64,000 nucleotides of DNA, taken from the NCBI GenBank assembly GCA_963691655.1, contig OY829326.1, forward strand, positions 80,779,235 to 80,843,234, in the 5' to 3' direction. This document shows positions 38,029-48,980 of the stretch, piece by piece. The stretch comes from Toxonevra muliebris (taxonomy: Eukaryota; Arthropoda; Insecta; Diptera; Pallopteridae). Within the stretch, counting starts at the first letter, position 1, and the number at the start of each line of letters is the position of its first letter. The translations under genes were made by a program, and so were the position numbers. The notes under the pieces were generated by a model. The model ran no database searches and was not told the DNA's origin. It worked only from the letters and a program-made list of their open reading frames with translations.

Positions 38029-39042
38029 TATATTTTTAATATTATTTATAAGGAAATAAATTTTGATCACATTTGTTGTTTTTTTTTAACTAAAACAAAA
38101 AAGGAGACTAATTTAGAAAAAAAGTCCACATAGACTAAAAATAAATCATTTAATAATTTAAATAAAAAAAAATAAATATAATTGAAATAAGATTTTGTTG
38201 TTGTTGATGTATTAAGAGGAGGCGTTGGATAAATGTCATTCTTTAATTGTAATTTTTGTTTTTTTAATTTATGGTTTGCATTTTCAAAATATTCTAACAT
38301 TTGCATATTGTATTTAATGTATTTATGTATGTAGTAATTTTTGTTGTATTGTATGTTTGTATACGATATGAATTATATGTATATTTATTTTGCTTTTTGA
38401 AATTTATTACTTTCTTTTGAAGATATGTATATTATTTATTTACTTTTTTTTTAATCAAATTCTTCACTTGTATTTGTGTTTTTGTTATGTTTTTAGTTTT
38501 AATATGTTTTCATTTACTTGTAATATTTTTTGTTTCTTGATTTTGTTTCGCTGCTGCTGCTTTTCGAAGAAGCTGCGTTGACTACTTATAATTAATTGCT
38601 GTTTTACTTACGTGTTGTTGGGAACTCTCTACTTACAAATATAATTTTCTCACTCTCTCTCTCTCATACATAGACGTGAAGAGGAGAAAGCAATTAACAA
38701 AGCAAAATCGAATTTAAAACCGAAAAATTCCCAACTTTTAAAATCTTTTGAAACTAATTCTTGAAAGAACTAAATAAAACTTTTCTTTTGTTTTTCGTTT
38801 TGAAATAATCATAAAAACTTTGACTTAATGCATAATAAATAAATTGTTGTTATTGCTTATGGTTGCTTTTTTTGTTTTGTTTTGCTTTTGTTTCAATTGT
38901 TATTTAATTTATTCTTTAATTTAAAAAAAAAAAAAATATTTTTTCACACCTGCAAAATCTTTTAAATTCTTGATTTTTGTAGTTGTTGTTGCTGGTTTTT
39001 GAATTTATTATTATTATTTTTTTATTTTCTTTTTGCATGAAT
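38029..39042 (-). other. mub: probable 3' UTR of the short-tail mub isoform
   Basis: This follows the stop codon at 39043. It is A-rich in transcript sense, with candidate AATAAA signals as TTTATT on plus, for example at 39004-39009 and near 38908. A transcript-sense GAGA tract appears at 38655-38668. If the T-rich blocks further down (to about 25840) belong to the same transcript, the UTR would be over 10 kb with an insertion at 35935-38028. Confidence 0.5.
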
Positions 39043-39127
39043 TTAATGTATTGGCGTTTTGACAATTGCATTCGGTGCAATATAATGATATCCGGGTATC
39101 GGAAGTCCAGCCGTTTCCATCGATATT
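39043..39127 (-). CDS. mub: alternative C-terminal exon of mub (27-residue tail)
   Basis: An acceptor (TTTATTTTGCAG) precedes A ATA TCG ATG. Joined to the KH3 exon end (ATG AG) it gives Met-Arg and then 27 codons starting ISMETAGLPIPGYHYIAP, ending TPIH and TAA at 39043-39045. The composition is clearly coding-like (GC above the surrounding T-rich DNA, Pro/Gly/Tyr-rich) in a landscape that is otherwise low complexity. Using this exon would replace the whole 206-residue Asn/Ser-rich tail (51235-51856) by a short Pro/Tyr peptide, yielding a compact isoform ending soon after KH3. The tail has no named domain. I am confident it is an exon from phase and composition; isoform use needs RNA data. 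Confidence 0.8.
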
Positions 39128-40520
39128 CTGCAAAATAAATACAAATTTATAAAATATTTTTTATCAGAAATTGTTTGTTTTTGTTTTTTTAAGTTAAACC
39201 CTAATTAAAGAATATTTATGATTAGTTAGATTGTTTGATATTAGGCAAGTTTGCTAATTTCATTTGTAAATATTTTTACCCCCAGTAAATGTATGTATGT
39301 ATGTAGTAAATGAATCGTCACAAGTAAAAATTTTGAGCTTTCAGGACAAGCTTCTACCTCTAAACCTGACAAGTGTGTCTGACAGTCTCAAAAAATGTTT
39401 AGTGGTATTCACTTCTACTCCAGACCATCGTAACAGTACGAGCTTATAGCTACATTTACAAATTCAAACTATTCGTGTTTCGGAATCGTATCTAATTAAC
39501 TGCATTTTTATTAAAACGGGTTGGGTTCGAAATTTTGTAGGTGCAAAATTCTCTTTTAAAAAACTTTTTTTCGAAATTCTACATTTTCAAAATTCTACTT
39601 CCAAAATTCTGTGTTACAAAAGTGGGCGCTTTTTTACACTATCAGCATGCTCTTTCTTAATTATTTTACAAAATTTCTTCATCGAACAGCGAGCAGCGCT
39701 GTATTGTTAAAATCTCATAACTGATTTGTGAAAGCTATTGGTAGTTGCCGAAGAGCAGATAAAAAGAAAGAAACATATTATAAAGGGGAATAAACTCATT
39801 AAAAGAATTGTAAGGAGGAGGGAAGGTTTAAGCAATGCAAAAAAGGAGACGTAAAATTTTAGTTTTTTTTCTTAATATAAATCAGTTCTTTATGTAATAC
39901 ATGAACAAATATAATTTTTTTTGTAGCTTATGCTGTTCCTTATATAATATAGGGATCAGCTTCCTCTCATTATATGACGTTTGCTCATATGTGCATACGT
40001 ATATGGATGCGAGCTGGGCCAAAATTTTGAATCTACGCATCGGCCATACATTTTCGAAAAGTACACGAAGAAACCTTTCTAATAGTATCAGAATTTTTTG
40101 GATCCGTTTCACTTTAATATTTCATAGCCTATCTATTTTCATACCTACTTTGGTCATTGCACCAGTTGTTTACAGAATTTCAAAATTAAACATTTTTTAC
40201 CTATAGTATGCGGGCGGATGACCTGAATCTAATGATATAACTTTTTTTTTTAATTGCTCAAGCCGTTCGCTATTACTATATAACTATTATTTTTTGCCAA
40301 AAATCATAAAAGTCAATAATTTGCCGTTTTATTTAAAGCAATCACAAAAAATCAAAATTTAATAATTATTTTGTGATTTACATTTTTTTCGATCAACGAT
40401 AATAATTATTTTTTAGGAGACTATGAAAATTAAATCTAGAGGTTAATTTTCAAAGTCATGACTTAAGTTCATGTCAATTTCGTTATTTGAAGTTATATAT
40501 AAACAGGCTTAATGAACAAA
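39128..40520. other. intron of mub, no gene seen
   Basis: An ATGT microsatellite lies at 39291-39305. The frames at 39882-40112 and 39901-40206 are antisense shadows of each other without a recognisable motif. Nothing else could be supported. Confidence 0.4.
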
Positions 40521-40686
40521 TGTAGTCATCACAACAACAATGTATATAGAGACGGGCAAATCAGACGGCCGTTTCGGAATCCGCCATAATTCCTCATTAG
40601 TGATCTTAGTGATAGTTCTTAATCTTTCAATATCCCATATAAGCTACTAATATTTGAAATCATAACCCAGAATTACGGATTTGATA
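40521..40686 (+). repeat. dispersed repeat, copy 1 of 2
   Basis: About 165 bases, from TGTAGTCATCACAACAACAA to ACGGATTTGAT, nearly identical to 45256-45419 in the same orientation. It contains CGGCCGTTTCGGAATCCGCC. No ends or family could be identified. The high identity suggests a recent duplication or young repeat family. Confidence 0.85.
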
Positions 40687-40947
40687 ATAATAATAATAAT
40701 TATTGCCTGATTTTCATTTTTTCTTGATTTTTCTGTTTTTGGTCAACCGAAAAAATCAAATATGATTTTTATTTTTTTCTCCGAGAATACAAATTATTGC
40801 TTGAGTATAATTTTTTGCTCAGGCACTAAAATTATTTTTTGAGTTTTATTTTCTTGCTCGGGAATAAAAGTTAATGATTGAGTTCTATTTTATTTTATGA
40901 ACTTCGTCTTCTATTTTGCTTCAATTCATATACGAAACATGAACATG

Positions 40948-41165
40948 AGACCTAGCACAAATTTTAGGTCTAATTATGCTGAGAAAAATGGTATGGGGGA
41001 AATTTTCCATACACCCCCAAAATCTCGTTTTGTGGTAAAAAAACGTTTTTGGGTAGGTTAATGTGAACAATCGCTCATAATTTTGCTAATTTTTATTCTT
41101 TCCGGGGAAATTTCCCCCATACCATTTTTCTTAACATTACTAGACCTACAATTTTTGCTAGGTCT
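40948..41165. repeat. palindromic MITE (foldback)
   Basis: It begins AGACCTAGCACAAATTTTAG and ends with its inverse CAATTTTTGCTAGGTCT. Inner blocks GAAAAATGGTATGGGGGAAA and TTTCCCCCATACCATTTTTC are exact inverses. Arms are about 60 bases each with a spacer near 100 bases. It encodes nothing and would form a strong hairpin in the mub intron. Confidence 0.8.
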
Positions 41166-42529
41166 CCATAAAGGTGCCTGCAATTTTTTTTTTTGTCACA
41201 CAGTGTTATCCAAGGAAGAGGATTTCCTACATATACAAATGTTCAGGCAAAAAAAAATGTATACTGTACCAAATCATGGGAGTAACAAAGAAGAGAGACT
41301 TTGTCCTAATAAAAGCAAAAATTCAGGAATAACTTTCAAAGTTAAAAAAGTGAGAACATCTGCCCCTAATTTTAGTACTGACTACAATTAGCACTATTCT
41401 TATTATTAGGAAATTAACCCTTATACAGTATTTTTGGAACACCTACGAATCTTAACACATTGTGAACAAGCATCAGAAAATTACATATAATTTTGAAAAT
41501 ATTTTAGACGACTTTGCCTATTTTAGAGAATGTTGTACTAATTGGCCTATTACCAGAAACTAAGATAATAAATTCTATAACGAAGTCAAATTACAAATGT
41601 ACATCGCGATGAGCAATAAGTTTTTTCTGGGGCTAGAAAGTATAACAACTTTATGTTAGAAGTTGTTTTAGGTTATACGCAGCAAAAAGTAGAAAATATA
41701 CACGTTTTCCTAAAATTTCCATGTTAAAAATTACACCAAACTGATTCAAGTTTCGCATGAACCCTTTTAAATTTAAGCATGACTTGGCTAAATTGTCAGA
41801 CCATTATTTGCAAGTTTTAATGAGTAATGGCGGATTTTGCAAGTTTCCTTTTCTTGCGTTTTTAGCCCAACTAATCATAAGAAAATATAAAAAAAAAATT
41901 CATCGGATTTTCGTCCTGGAGACACATAGAATTTTTTGCGAATTTTTAAACGCGAAATTAGCAATACTAAAAATGAGTTTACTACTCAGGTTTTTCTTAT
42001 GTAAAATATAAGGCACATCCTGATATATTCAAATTTTCGCAGATTTTTTCAAGGTGTGGATGGGGGTCAAAAAAGTTAAAAACCGATTAAATTGGCATTT
42101 TATATGAAAGTTATTTACTTGTTTCACAGAACTTTTTTTTTCAAATTTTTTTTTGAAAATTTAAAAAATTTTGGGGCAAGCTATAATTTGTATCGCAAAT
42201 TCTTTAGATTAATTTATTATTTTAAATGTAAAGTATATGAACTTTTAAAACCTTTGGTGATTTTCGTGAACCCTTTTGGCAGGTGAAAATTTATAATTCT
42301 AAATTATGTAAATGTAATTTTGAAGCAATATATGTGTCGTTCATTATAATAGTTTGTTGTTTGTACTATCAAGTGTTTTGCAAAATGGTCTATAGATAAA
42401 AGAGCAAATATTATTTAAATGGTTTTACAACTTTTATTGCAAGATAATACACAAAATTTTAGGAAAGTCATTATAAATTGATGGTTTGAGTCAAAGTTTA
42501 TTATAAAAAATTAACAATTATATATTTTT
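41166..42529. other. intron, no gene seen
   Basis: Short frames only. No motif, splice pair or repeat end could be supported. Confidence 0.4.
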
Positions 42530-43420
42530 TTGGAGTTACTTCATTGTTATAGTGAAATATAATTTTTTACGAATCTCGTAGGGTTTGGAAAAAGAAAGTT
42601 GGCTGAAATTTGGAAAGTTTTAAACAAAAAGGAGAGAGGTTTCTACTTAAATATATTCATCTCGCTCTCACCCAATCTTAGCAAACCGTTTCAAAAAGGT
42701 AACGAAATTAAAACCTCTCCAATAAAAGTTGTTCTAGCCTTCATTAGGATAGCAGATCGTATTTTGCCTTAATTTGGGTCTTTGTTACTAAATATCTTCT
42801 AGGCCGCAGTGCCTGACTTTCGGGGCTTCCCAACTGTACCAGCAATAATAATTATACGAACAATGGGTTCTCAACACCAATCATACATAATTTCATTATT
42901 AGATGAATGTCCACCAACGTAAGATGCACTTAAACATGTTGAAATATCCACTGGAAGATTTTTACAGTAATTTCAATAGAGAGGTCCCTATTGAATATAA
43001 GTTGCAAGTACTGACCTAGAATCACTGCAATTTTCCGTATCCATCACAAAATATAAAACCTCGTATGAGGTTTAAGTATAGAGTAACTAAAATAAATCGA
43101 CAAGACCCATAAGTAGTAGTTGTTACTAGACAAAATTTATTGAGCTTCACTCCATTGCAATATAATATTTCATTAAAAGAGGCTACTAAACCCTTTATTT
43201 ACTTTTCTGTTATGCTGACTTTGGACTTACTTCACTATTATTGTGAACTATTTTGTTTTTTAAGTTCCGTGAGTGGACAAGTAGCATCATATCTTAAGAA
43301 CGAAAAGTAAATTTGAGTCAGTTCACTTTTATAATGAAAGATATAATGATACCTGTTAATTTTACACAAAAAAGTGTATATTAAAAAAAATGGAGTTACA
43401 CCACTATTAAAATGAACGAC
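42530..43420. repeat. cluster of Tc1-like terminal motifs
   Basis: Three direct copies of a motif like GGAGTTACTTCATTGTTATA (near 42531, 43222, 43391), each followed by GTGAA or ATGAAC, resemble the terminus of the Tc1-like relic at 3434-4588. They probably mark a decayed non-autonomous Tc1-type element, perhaps two tandem or nested copies. No transposase is seen. Confidence 0.4.
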
Positions 43421-44066
43421 TCATATGTGTGTACAGATATTAAGCTGTGCTTACTTTTAGAAACAGTCTGTAAATGATACAAGCTTCAACATAATGCTTA
43501 TATGTTTTACTGTAATAACTTCATAGTTAGTTGAATAGATTAACTTCAACTACTTAAAATACAGGAAAATTTGTTATTTCTTGCAAAACCAAAAATTTAG
43601 CAGATATAGATTAAAAAAAGCCAAGCCAATTCACATTAATTTGGAACATACTCGCAATGTTTTGGAGATAGTTTGATAGCTGTCGTTTTGAGGCAATAGC
43701 ACAAAACCAGTCTAAAGTTCTCATGGAATAATTTCAAACATATGAATTCGATTTGCTAGCATGGTGGCTTGGAAACAGACACACATTTCCAAATTTATTT
43801 GAATTGTTATATATTTCTATCACTTGCTAGAATAACTGCTACTTCTTCGACTTCTGAATGAAATTTTAGTGAAACTGGGGTAATTATGACATCCCAACGA
43901 TCCCCGTTGCTAATACATTACAATTACTTTCTGACTTAGTTTTAGCAAGAAACATTTATTTGAATTTTCTCTAACTTTTATACCTAATTTAAATGAAAAT
44001 ATTCAAATATCTTTTAATAAGAAATACAACACATTTTTTGTCCCTCACAATCTGACAGTCTGCGTG

Positions 44067-44154
44067 CCTACGAACGAACAAACGAACGAAACTAATTTCA
44101 ACGAACAAACAAATTTTTATTTTCTTACGAACGAACGAACCACTCGTTCGTAGG
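44067..44154. repeat. ACGA-repeat block bounded by an inverted repeat
   Basis: CCTACGAACGA at the left and TCGTTCGTAGG at the right are exact inverses. Between them are ACGAACGAAC and ACGAACAAAC repeats. The outer phrases (CTGACAGTCTGCGTG and its rough inverse GTTCGTTGACAG) hint at a small hAT-type MITE with ends near 44052 and 44171. Confidence 0.5.
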
Positions 44155-44171
44155 TGTTCGTTGACAGCTCT

Positions 44172-45255
44172 GGATGTTATAGTGGAATATGCCATAAGTC
44201 ATAAGTACTACAAACTTAAAGTTAGAAATTAAAAAAAAACTGATTTTTTGATTTTTCCATGTGCTTTGAAATCTTTATTTGTTTGTATTGGAATTTCCAT
44301 TTGTTCAAAAAATACAAAATTCTGCCCGATAACTACTACTAACACAACTGCCAACTGTCATAAATTTTCATTGCTTTTTTTTACTATGGTTCCTCAGTTA
44401 TGCTATTTCAAGTGTTTAGTTTCCATGGGAGGTACCATGCCCACTTATTCAAATAGGAAGTGCACCATTATAATTTTTTAAATCGTAGCAGTAGTTCAAG
44501 AGATTACCTCAATTACACATCCATAGGTTGCAAAATTTAAACGAAATTACACTGAATTCGAAAATTTAAACGACGATAGAAATAGTCGAATAGTACAGTT
44601 TTATCCAAATTTTAGTATATTATTATGGTCATTGGCGACGGAAACAGGCATTTTTTTCCAATTTTAAATTTTTTCCGCACTTCTCAGAGCTTTAGTGTTA
44701 TTGTGTATCAAACTATTTCAACCGATTTTAGACTTTTCTGGCACGTTCGAACGATAGTTGCATGTAGTTTTTTACAAAAAATAGTTAAGAAGCACTGGAT
44801 TGGGTTTTGTAGTTGTAAAATGTAAAAATTAAAGAAATAAAGTTTATTTTCGAGATTTTTCTTAGTGAAGAACCTAAATGATCAATCAGAAACCACACGA
44901 AACGTCACTGTTTATGCTGGAAAATTCGAGGAATTCAATGAGCTGTCTGTGTATCGAGTAAAATTTAAGAAGGAAACCTGGTATTGGAGGTAATCTTAGT
45001 CTTAATCAGGCACACCTGAAAATATTTGTGCAATTTTTGTTTCAGCTTAAAATTCGAAGTACTTTTGCAGATACATCCTCTGGCAGACCGCCAATAGAAA
45101 AAGCTCATATTTTCTGCACGACAGTCGGCGGACAAATTATCACCTACATATGCGTATTATAGTTTTGCTTTTTATCTTCATGTGATATATTTATGGTATA
45201 GTTTACCATAAAAATTGTTTTAAGTAATGAATAACATGCTTAGAGAACGTATGTA
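44172..45255. other. intron, no gene seen
   Basis: A piece at 44880-45130 is less AT-rich and reads without stops for a few tens of codons, but has no family signature. Nothing further could be supported. Confidence 0.4.
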
Positions 45256-45419
45256 TGTAGTCATCACAACAACAATGTATATAGAGACGGGCAAATCAGA
45301 CCGCCGTTTCGGAATCCGCCACAATTCCTCATTAGTGATCTTAGTGATAGTTCTTAATCTTTCAGTATCCTATATAAGCTACTAATATTTATATGGGTAC
45401 CCAGAATTACAAATTTGAT
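45256..45419 (+). repeat. dispersed repeat, copy 2 of 2
   Basis: Same orientation and nearly the same sequence as 40521-40686, differing at a handful of positions and a short replaced segment near 45393. The two copies lie 4.7 kb apart in the same intron. Confidence 0.85.
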
Positions 45420-45546
45420 TTAAAAAATCTTCACTGAATAGAGATATTGAAAGAAACTACCACTATCGGTAGATCTATTTTATAAATGGGTTCCCTTGAG
45501 ATGAATCCCCCCAATTGGGTACTAACAACAATGCCATCAATTAAGA

Positions 45547-45548
<2 letters not shown>

Positions 45549-45622
<74 letters not shown>
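45549..45622. repeat. long (TA)n microsatellite
   Basis: Over 70 bases of uninterrupted alternating TA. It is likely polymorphic and able to extrude a cruciform. Confidence 0.97.
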
Positions 45623-45623
<1 letters not shown>

Positions 45624-45897
45624 GATTCTGAATGAGCCTTGCAAATCTTTTAATGAATTAACTCCTGATGGAATACGACTAAATAATAATGTAGGTATAT
45701 AATTTTAGTTATATTAGAAGTAGGTAGGTATATCTTCATCCGATCTAGTACATTTAACATTATTGCCCAATTATTTGTAGGAATATTTCTTACTTCTTTT
45801 CTATAGATATGTAAAGTAAAGTAAATAAGTAAACAAAAACTGAAAAAAAGGAGCTCGTAAATGCGAGATCATGTAATAATATATAGTGATATAAAAA

Positions 45898-45969
45898 CTA
45901 AAGAGAAAGAGAGAGATAAAGAGAAAGTGAAAAATAATCAATGATTAAGGATTGAAGAAAAAATCTTAC
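45898..45969 (-). other. candidate 72-nt intron in transcript sense
   Basis: On the minus strand CCG|GTAAGATT is a strong donor. Seventy-two bases later TCTCTCTTTCTCTTTAG is a strong acceptor, with a CTTAAT branch-like word between. This is the typical size of a fly short intron. It lies downstream of the 51235 stop codon, so it would be a UTR intron or part of a further exon. The pairing could be chance. Confidence 0.35.
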
Positions 45970-46019
45970 CGGATTTTATATTTCTTATTTATAAATCGGG
46001 GATTGTTACATTTTTTTTT

Positions 46020-46175
46020 TTTTTTTTTTGGAAATGTGTCAAAGTTGTGGTAGACTGGTTGGTTGGAGGATGTTGGCGGATTGTTTGTTGTATATACGAG
46101 TACATATAGATTGGTTGGTTGATGGTGATGATGCCGTTGTTGGTTGGGAGGGATTATTGCAGGGATCGATTTGTT
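46020..46175 (-). other. CCAACC-rich exon-like segment upstream of the candidate intron
   Basis: In transcript sense the segment holds repeated CCAACC or ACCAACCAA words, plus a Gln/Asn/Thr-rich frame open for more than 40 codons. It is far richer in C than its surroundings. There is no start and no phase-proven link to mub, so I do not call it coding. It may be a UTR block with C-rich protein-binding sites. Confidence 0.3.
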
Positions 46176-48293
46176 GTTGATTTTGAGATTATATTATTAT
46201 TGTTTAATTAAAATTTAAACACGCGCAGACAAAAAAAATAAATAAATAAAACCCGATAAATATTTATTTTAATATATGTTTTTAATATATTTTTATGATA
46301 CTCTTAAATGTTGCTGTTGTTGATTTTAATATTTTTATTACAAATGTAGTAAATATAAGAGCTAATGCTATTATAAATATTAAACATTTTTTTTTTTGTT
46401 GTATATAATGATTACAAATTGTTATTGTATTAATCGCTATTTTCATCTTTTACTACTTTCATTCTTCTATTCACTTATGTCATTTTAATAATTATTTTAT
46501 TTCAAAATACTTTCCAGTACAAAAAACAAAAAGAAACACTCTTTCAAATTAACTTAAAAAAAAAATATATATTTTTTAAATACTTACAATTGAAATAATT
46601 AATCAGCTTTTTTCGTTTTCTTGAAAGCAATTAACAATTAACACTTTGTAAATACGTAAATTTTGTAAAATAATTTTGAAAAAATAGACAACAATAATAA
46701 TGTGAAATCAAAAGAATAAAATTAAAAATATTATCGCTTTCAATTAATTGTTAAGAAATAAAATAAACTTAAAACTTAATTACAAAATATATATTTTTAT
46801 ATTAATGTGACTTTAAGTCCTTGTCAATCTAATTTATAAACATAGTTGCCATAAGAACAAACTTTTTTTTACATTAAAAATTTTGTTCAATGAGCGAATT
46901 GGTCCTTAAAAATCTTAATAACTGGAATTGGAATCTTCTTGGAGAAGTCCATTTTTGTTGTTACTTTTTATAAGCTTAAAATACTACATTGTTTTTTTTT
47001 TTAATTTTTTTTTTGCTATTAATTTTACTTTATATCAATATTTAAGGAGTATGGATAAGAATAAATTGTTGGTTTATATTTTAGTATGTGTTGAAATTGT
47101 AATGATTTGAATTGATGGTGACTACTCATGCGAATTCACGATATAAGCATTTGAAAATATGAAAATATCCCAATATTTTTTATTCGTTGTCTTTATTAAA
47201 TAAATAAATCGAAAACGTACACGCAGGTATAGATCGTCTGAAATTCATATTCATTTTTTGCATAAGCAATCATTTTATGAACTGACATTACGTCACTATA
47301 GCATACATTGGTTAATAGCTGAATAAAGGATCTCTGCAATCTATTTTTCAGAATATTCGGATAGAAATATCAGAACTTTTGAAACTTTGAAACGAGCTAT
47401 ACCAAGAGTCTTAGTTAAGCATTTGAATGCGTGAAGCACAGATGTAGCGAAGGTGAGAAAAAAAAAATAAGTAAACGATTGTTAACGTCGTCAAGCAAAC
47501 TGCTTCTATTAAATGAGCAATACATTTTTCTTCAAAGTCCGAGTTGAAGCCAAAACGAGTTGAAGTAAAGAGAAGTTTTATAGAACCGAGTGCTGTTTTT
47601 CAGAAGTAACCTTAACTCGATTTTGATAAAAATATCGCTTAAATCACTTCTGATCCAAGTCATCCAAATGGCAAAAAGTTTCAAAATGGTAGCTACTATA
47701 TAATCATTTTGATATATCATTCACACCCACGCTTTGGGATTGGGGACTTAATCAATTAAAGCATTGTATTTGATTAAACTCTTATGACTTTAGACTTAGT
47801 TTTAACTAGTCGATGTAAGTGTGGTTTAAATATAGTTCATCATCACGCTTATTAATCTGATTTTGTCTTCAATTACCAAATAGCGTTAAATTTAAACTGA
47901 ACCACCACTCTGTATGGTAGATAGACGCATTCACGTTCCTATTGTCCCGATATGCCGAAATCACATGACTGCTTGTATTTCAATCCATCTATCAAAACTG
48001 TTGATTAAATGCATTTCGAATTACCACAGCGTTTACACGCAACATTTAGATTTGCAAATATTTCCTGCATAATTGACAATCAGCACTGCTTATTATTAAA
48101 TTTTTGGAAGCTAATTTGCTCTGGTAAATTTTAGCTTTATGTGCCCCACGATTTCAAATTAAACTAATAACTTTATCTGACCTAGGCGCCCTACCCGATC
48201 AGTAATTATTGATTTCAACTAATAGCGCAAATAAACTTGACATTGCAGTGTTGATTTCATTATAACCAATAACACTATAAAACACAAAAAATA
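46176..48293. other. T-rich stretch then unskewed stretch, no gene seen
   Basis: 46200-47050 is AT-rich with TTTATT words on plus; it could be 3' UTR of the 51235 exon if that UTR is long. 47100-48290 is more balanced and holds only chance frames. Confidence 0.35.
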
Positions 48294-48980
48294 AATTTCT
48301 GAGCTCTCATATGGTTTGTCTTTAGTTGTTTTCGATGCTGATCACGAATATACAAACATTTTTTTCGGGTTAGGTCGAATTTTTGTATAAAGTATTTTAT
48401 ATTTTCAGTAAGTGGAAAAATTGTTTCTTCTATTTTTTGTGTTTTTTCTACACGTTTTATGAATTTTTAAGTTTTCAACAAAAAATAAATTTTACATTTT
48501 CGACCCAAGTAAATTTTCAAAAAATCCTTAAATTTTTTTTTTCGATTTTATACGTTTTCTACACGTTTTATGAGTTTTTACGTTTTCAACAAAAAAGCAA
48601 ATTAAATTAAAAAGAAGCTATTTTTTTTTTCTATAATGTTTTTATTTGAAGAACAAATTAATTGAAATTAATATTTTTCCAAATCATAGATTCTAATATT
48701 ATTTTTTAAAATATTTTTCGTTATTTAAATTTGTAAGTCCCGCAATATTAACCTAACATATTTCTTTTAGAAATTTGTTTTTTTTTTTTGTTTTTTTTTT
48801 TTAAAATGCTGTAAAAACTCACAAAACGTGTGGAAAACACAAGAAATGGGGGAAAACAATTTTTGTTTTCCACGTAAAAAATCATAAAATTTTCGATATC
48901 ATAAAAGTTCGACCTGACCCGAAAAAAGTATGTGTAGATTCGTGATCAGCATCGAAAAACACATGAGAACTTAGAAATTT
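48294..48980. mobile_element. foldback element with ~180-bp arms
   Basis: The left arm, starting AAATTTCTGAGCTCTCAT and containing TTTTCGATGCTGATCACGAA and TTCGGGTTAGGTCGAA, returns inverted at the right. The inverse reads TTCGACCTGACCCGAA, TTCGTGATCAGCATCGAAAA and ends ATGAGAACTTAGAAATTT. The left arm also has an internal duplication (TTCTACACGTTTTATGA at 48446 and 48559). It is non-coding and of unknown family. Confidence 0.8.

Noticed and set aside
44067..44154. ACGA repeats as a CRISPR-like or telomeric array
   Set aside because: The units are 4 bases, irregular and without spacers, and the block is only about 90 bases, so it is simple repeat within a small inverted repeat.
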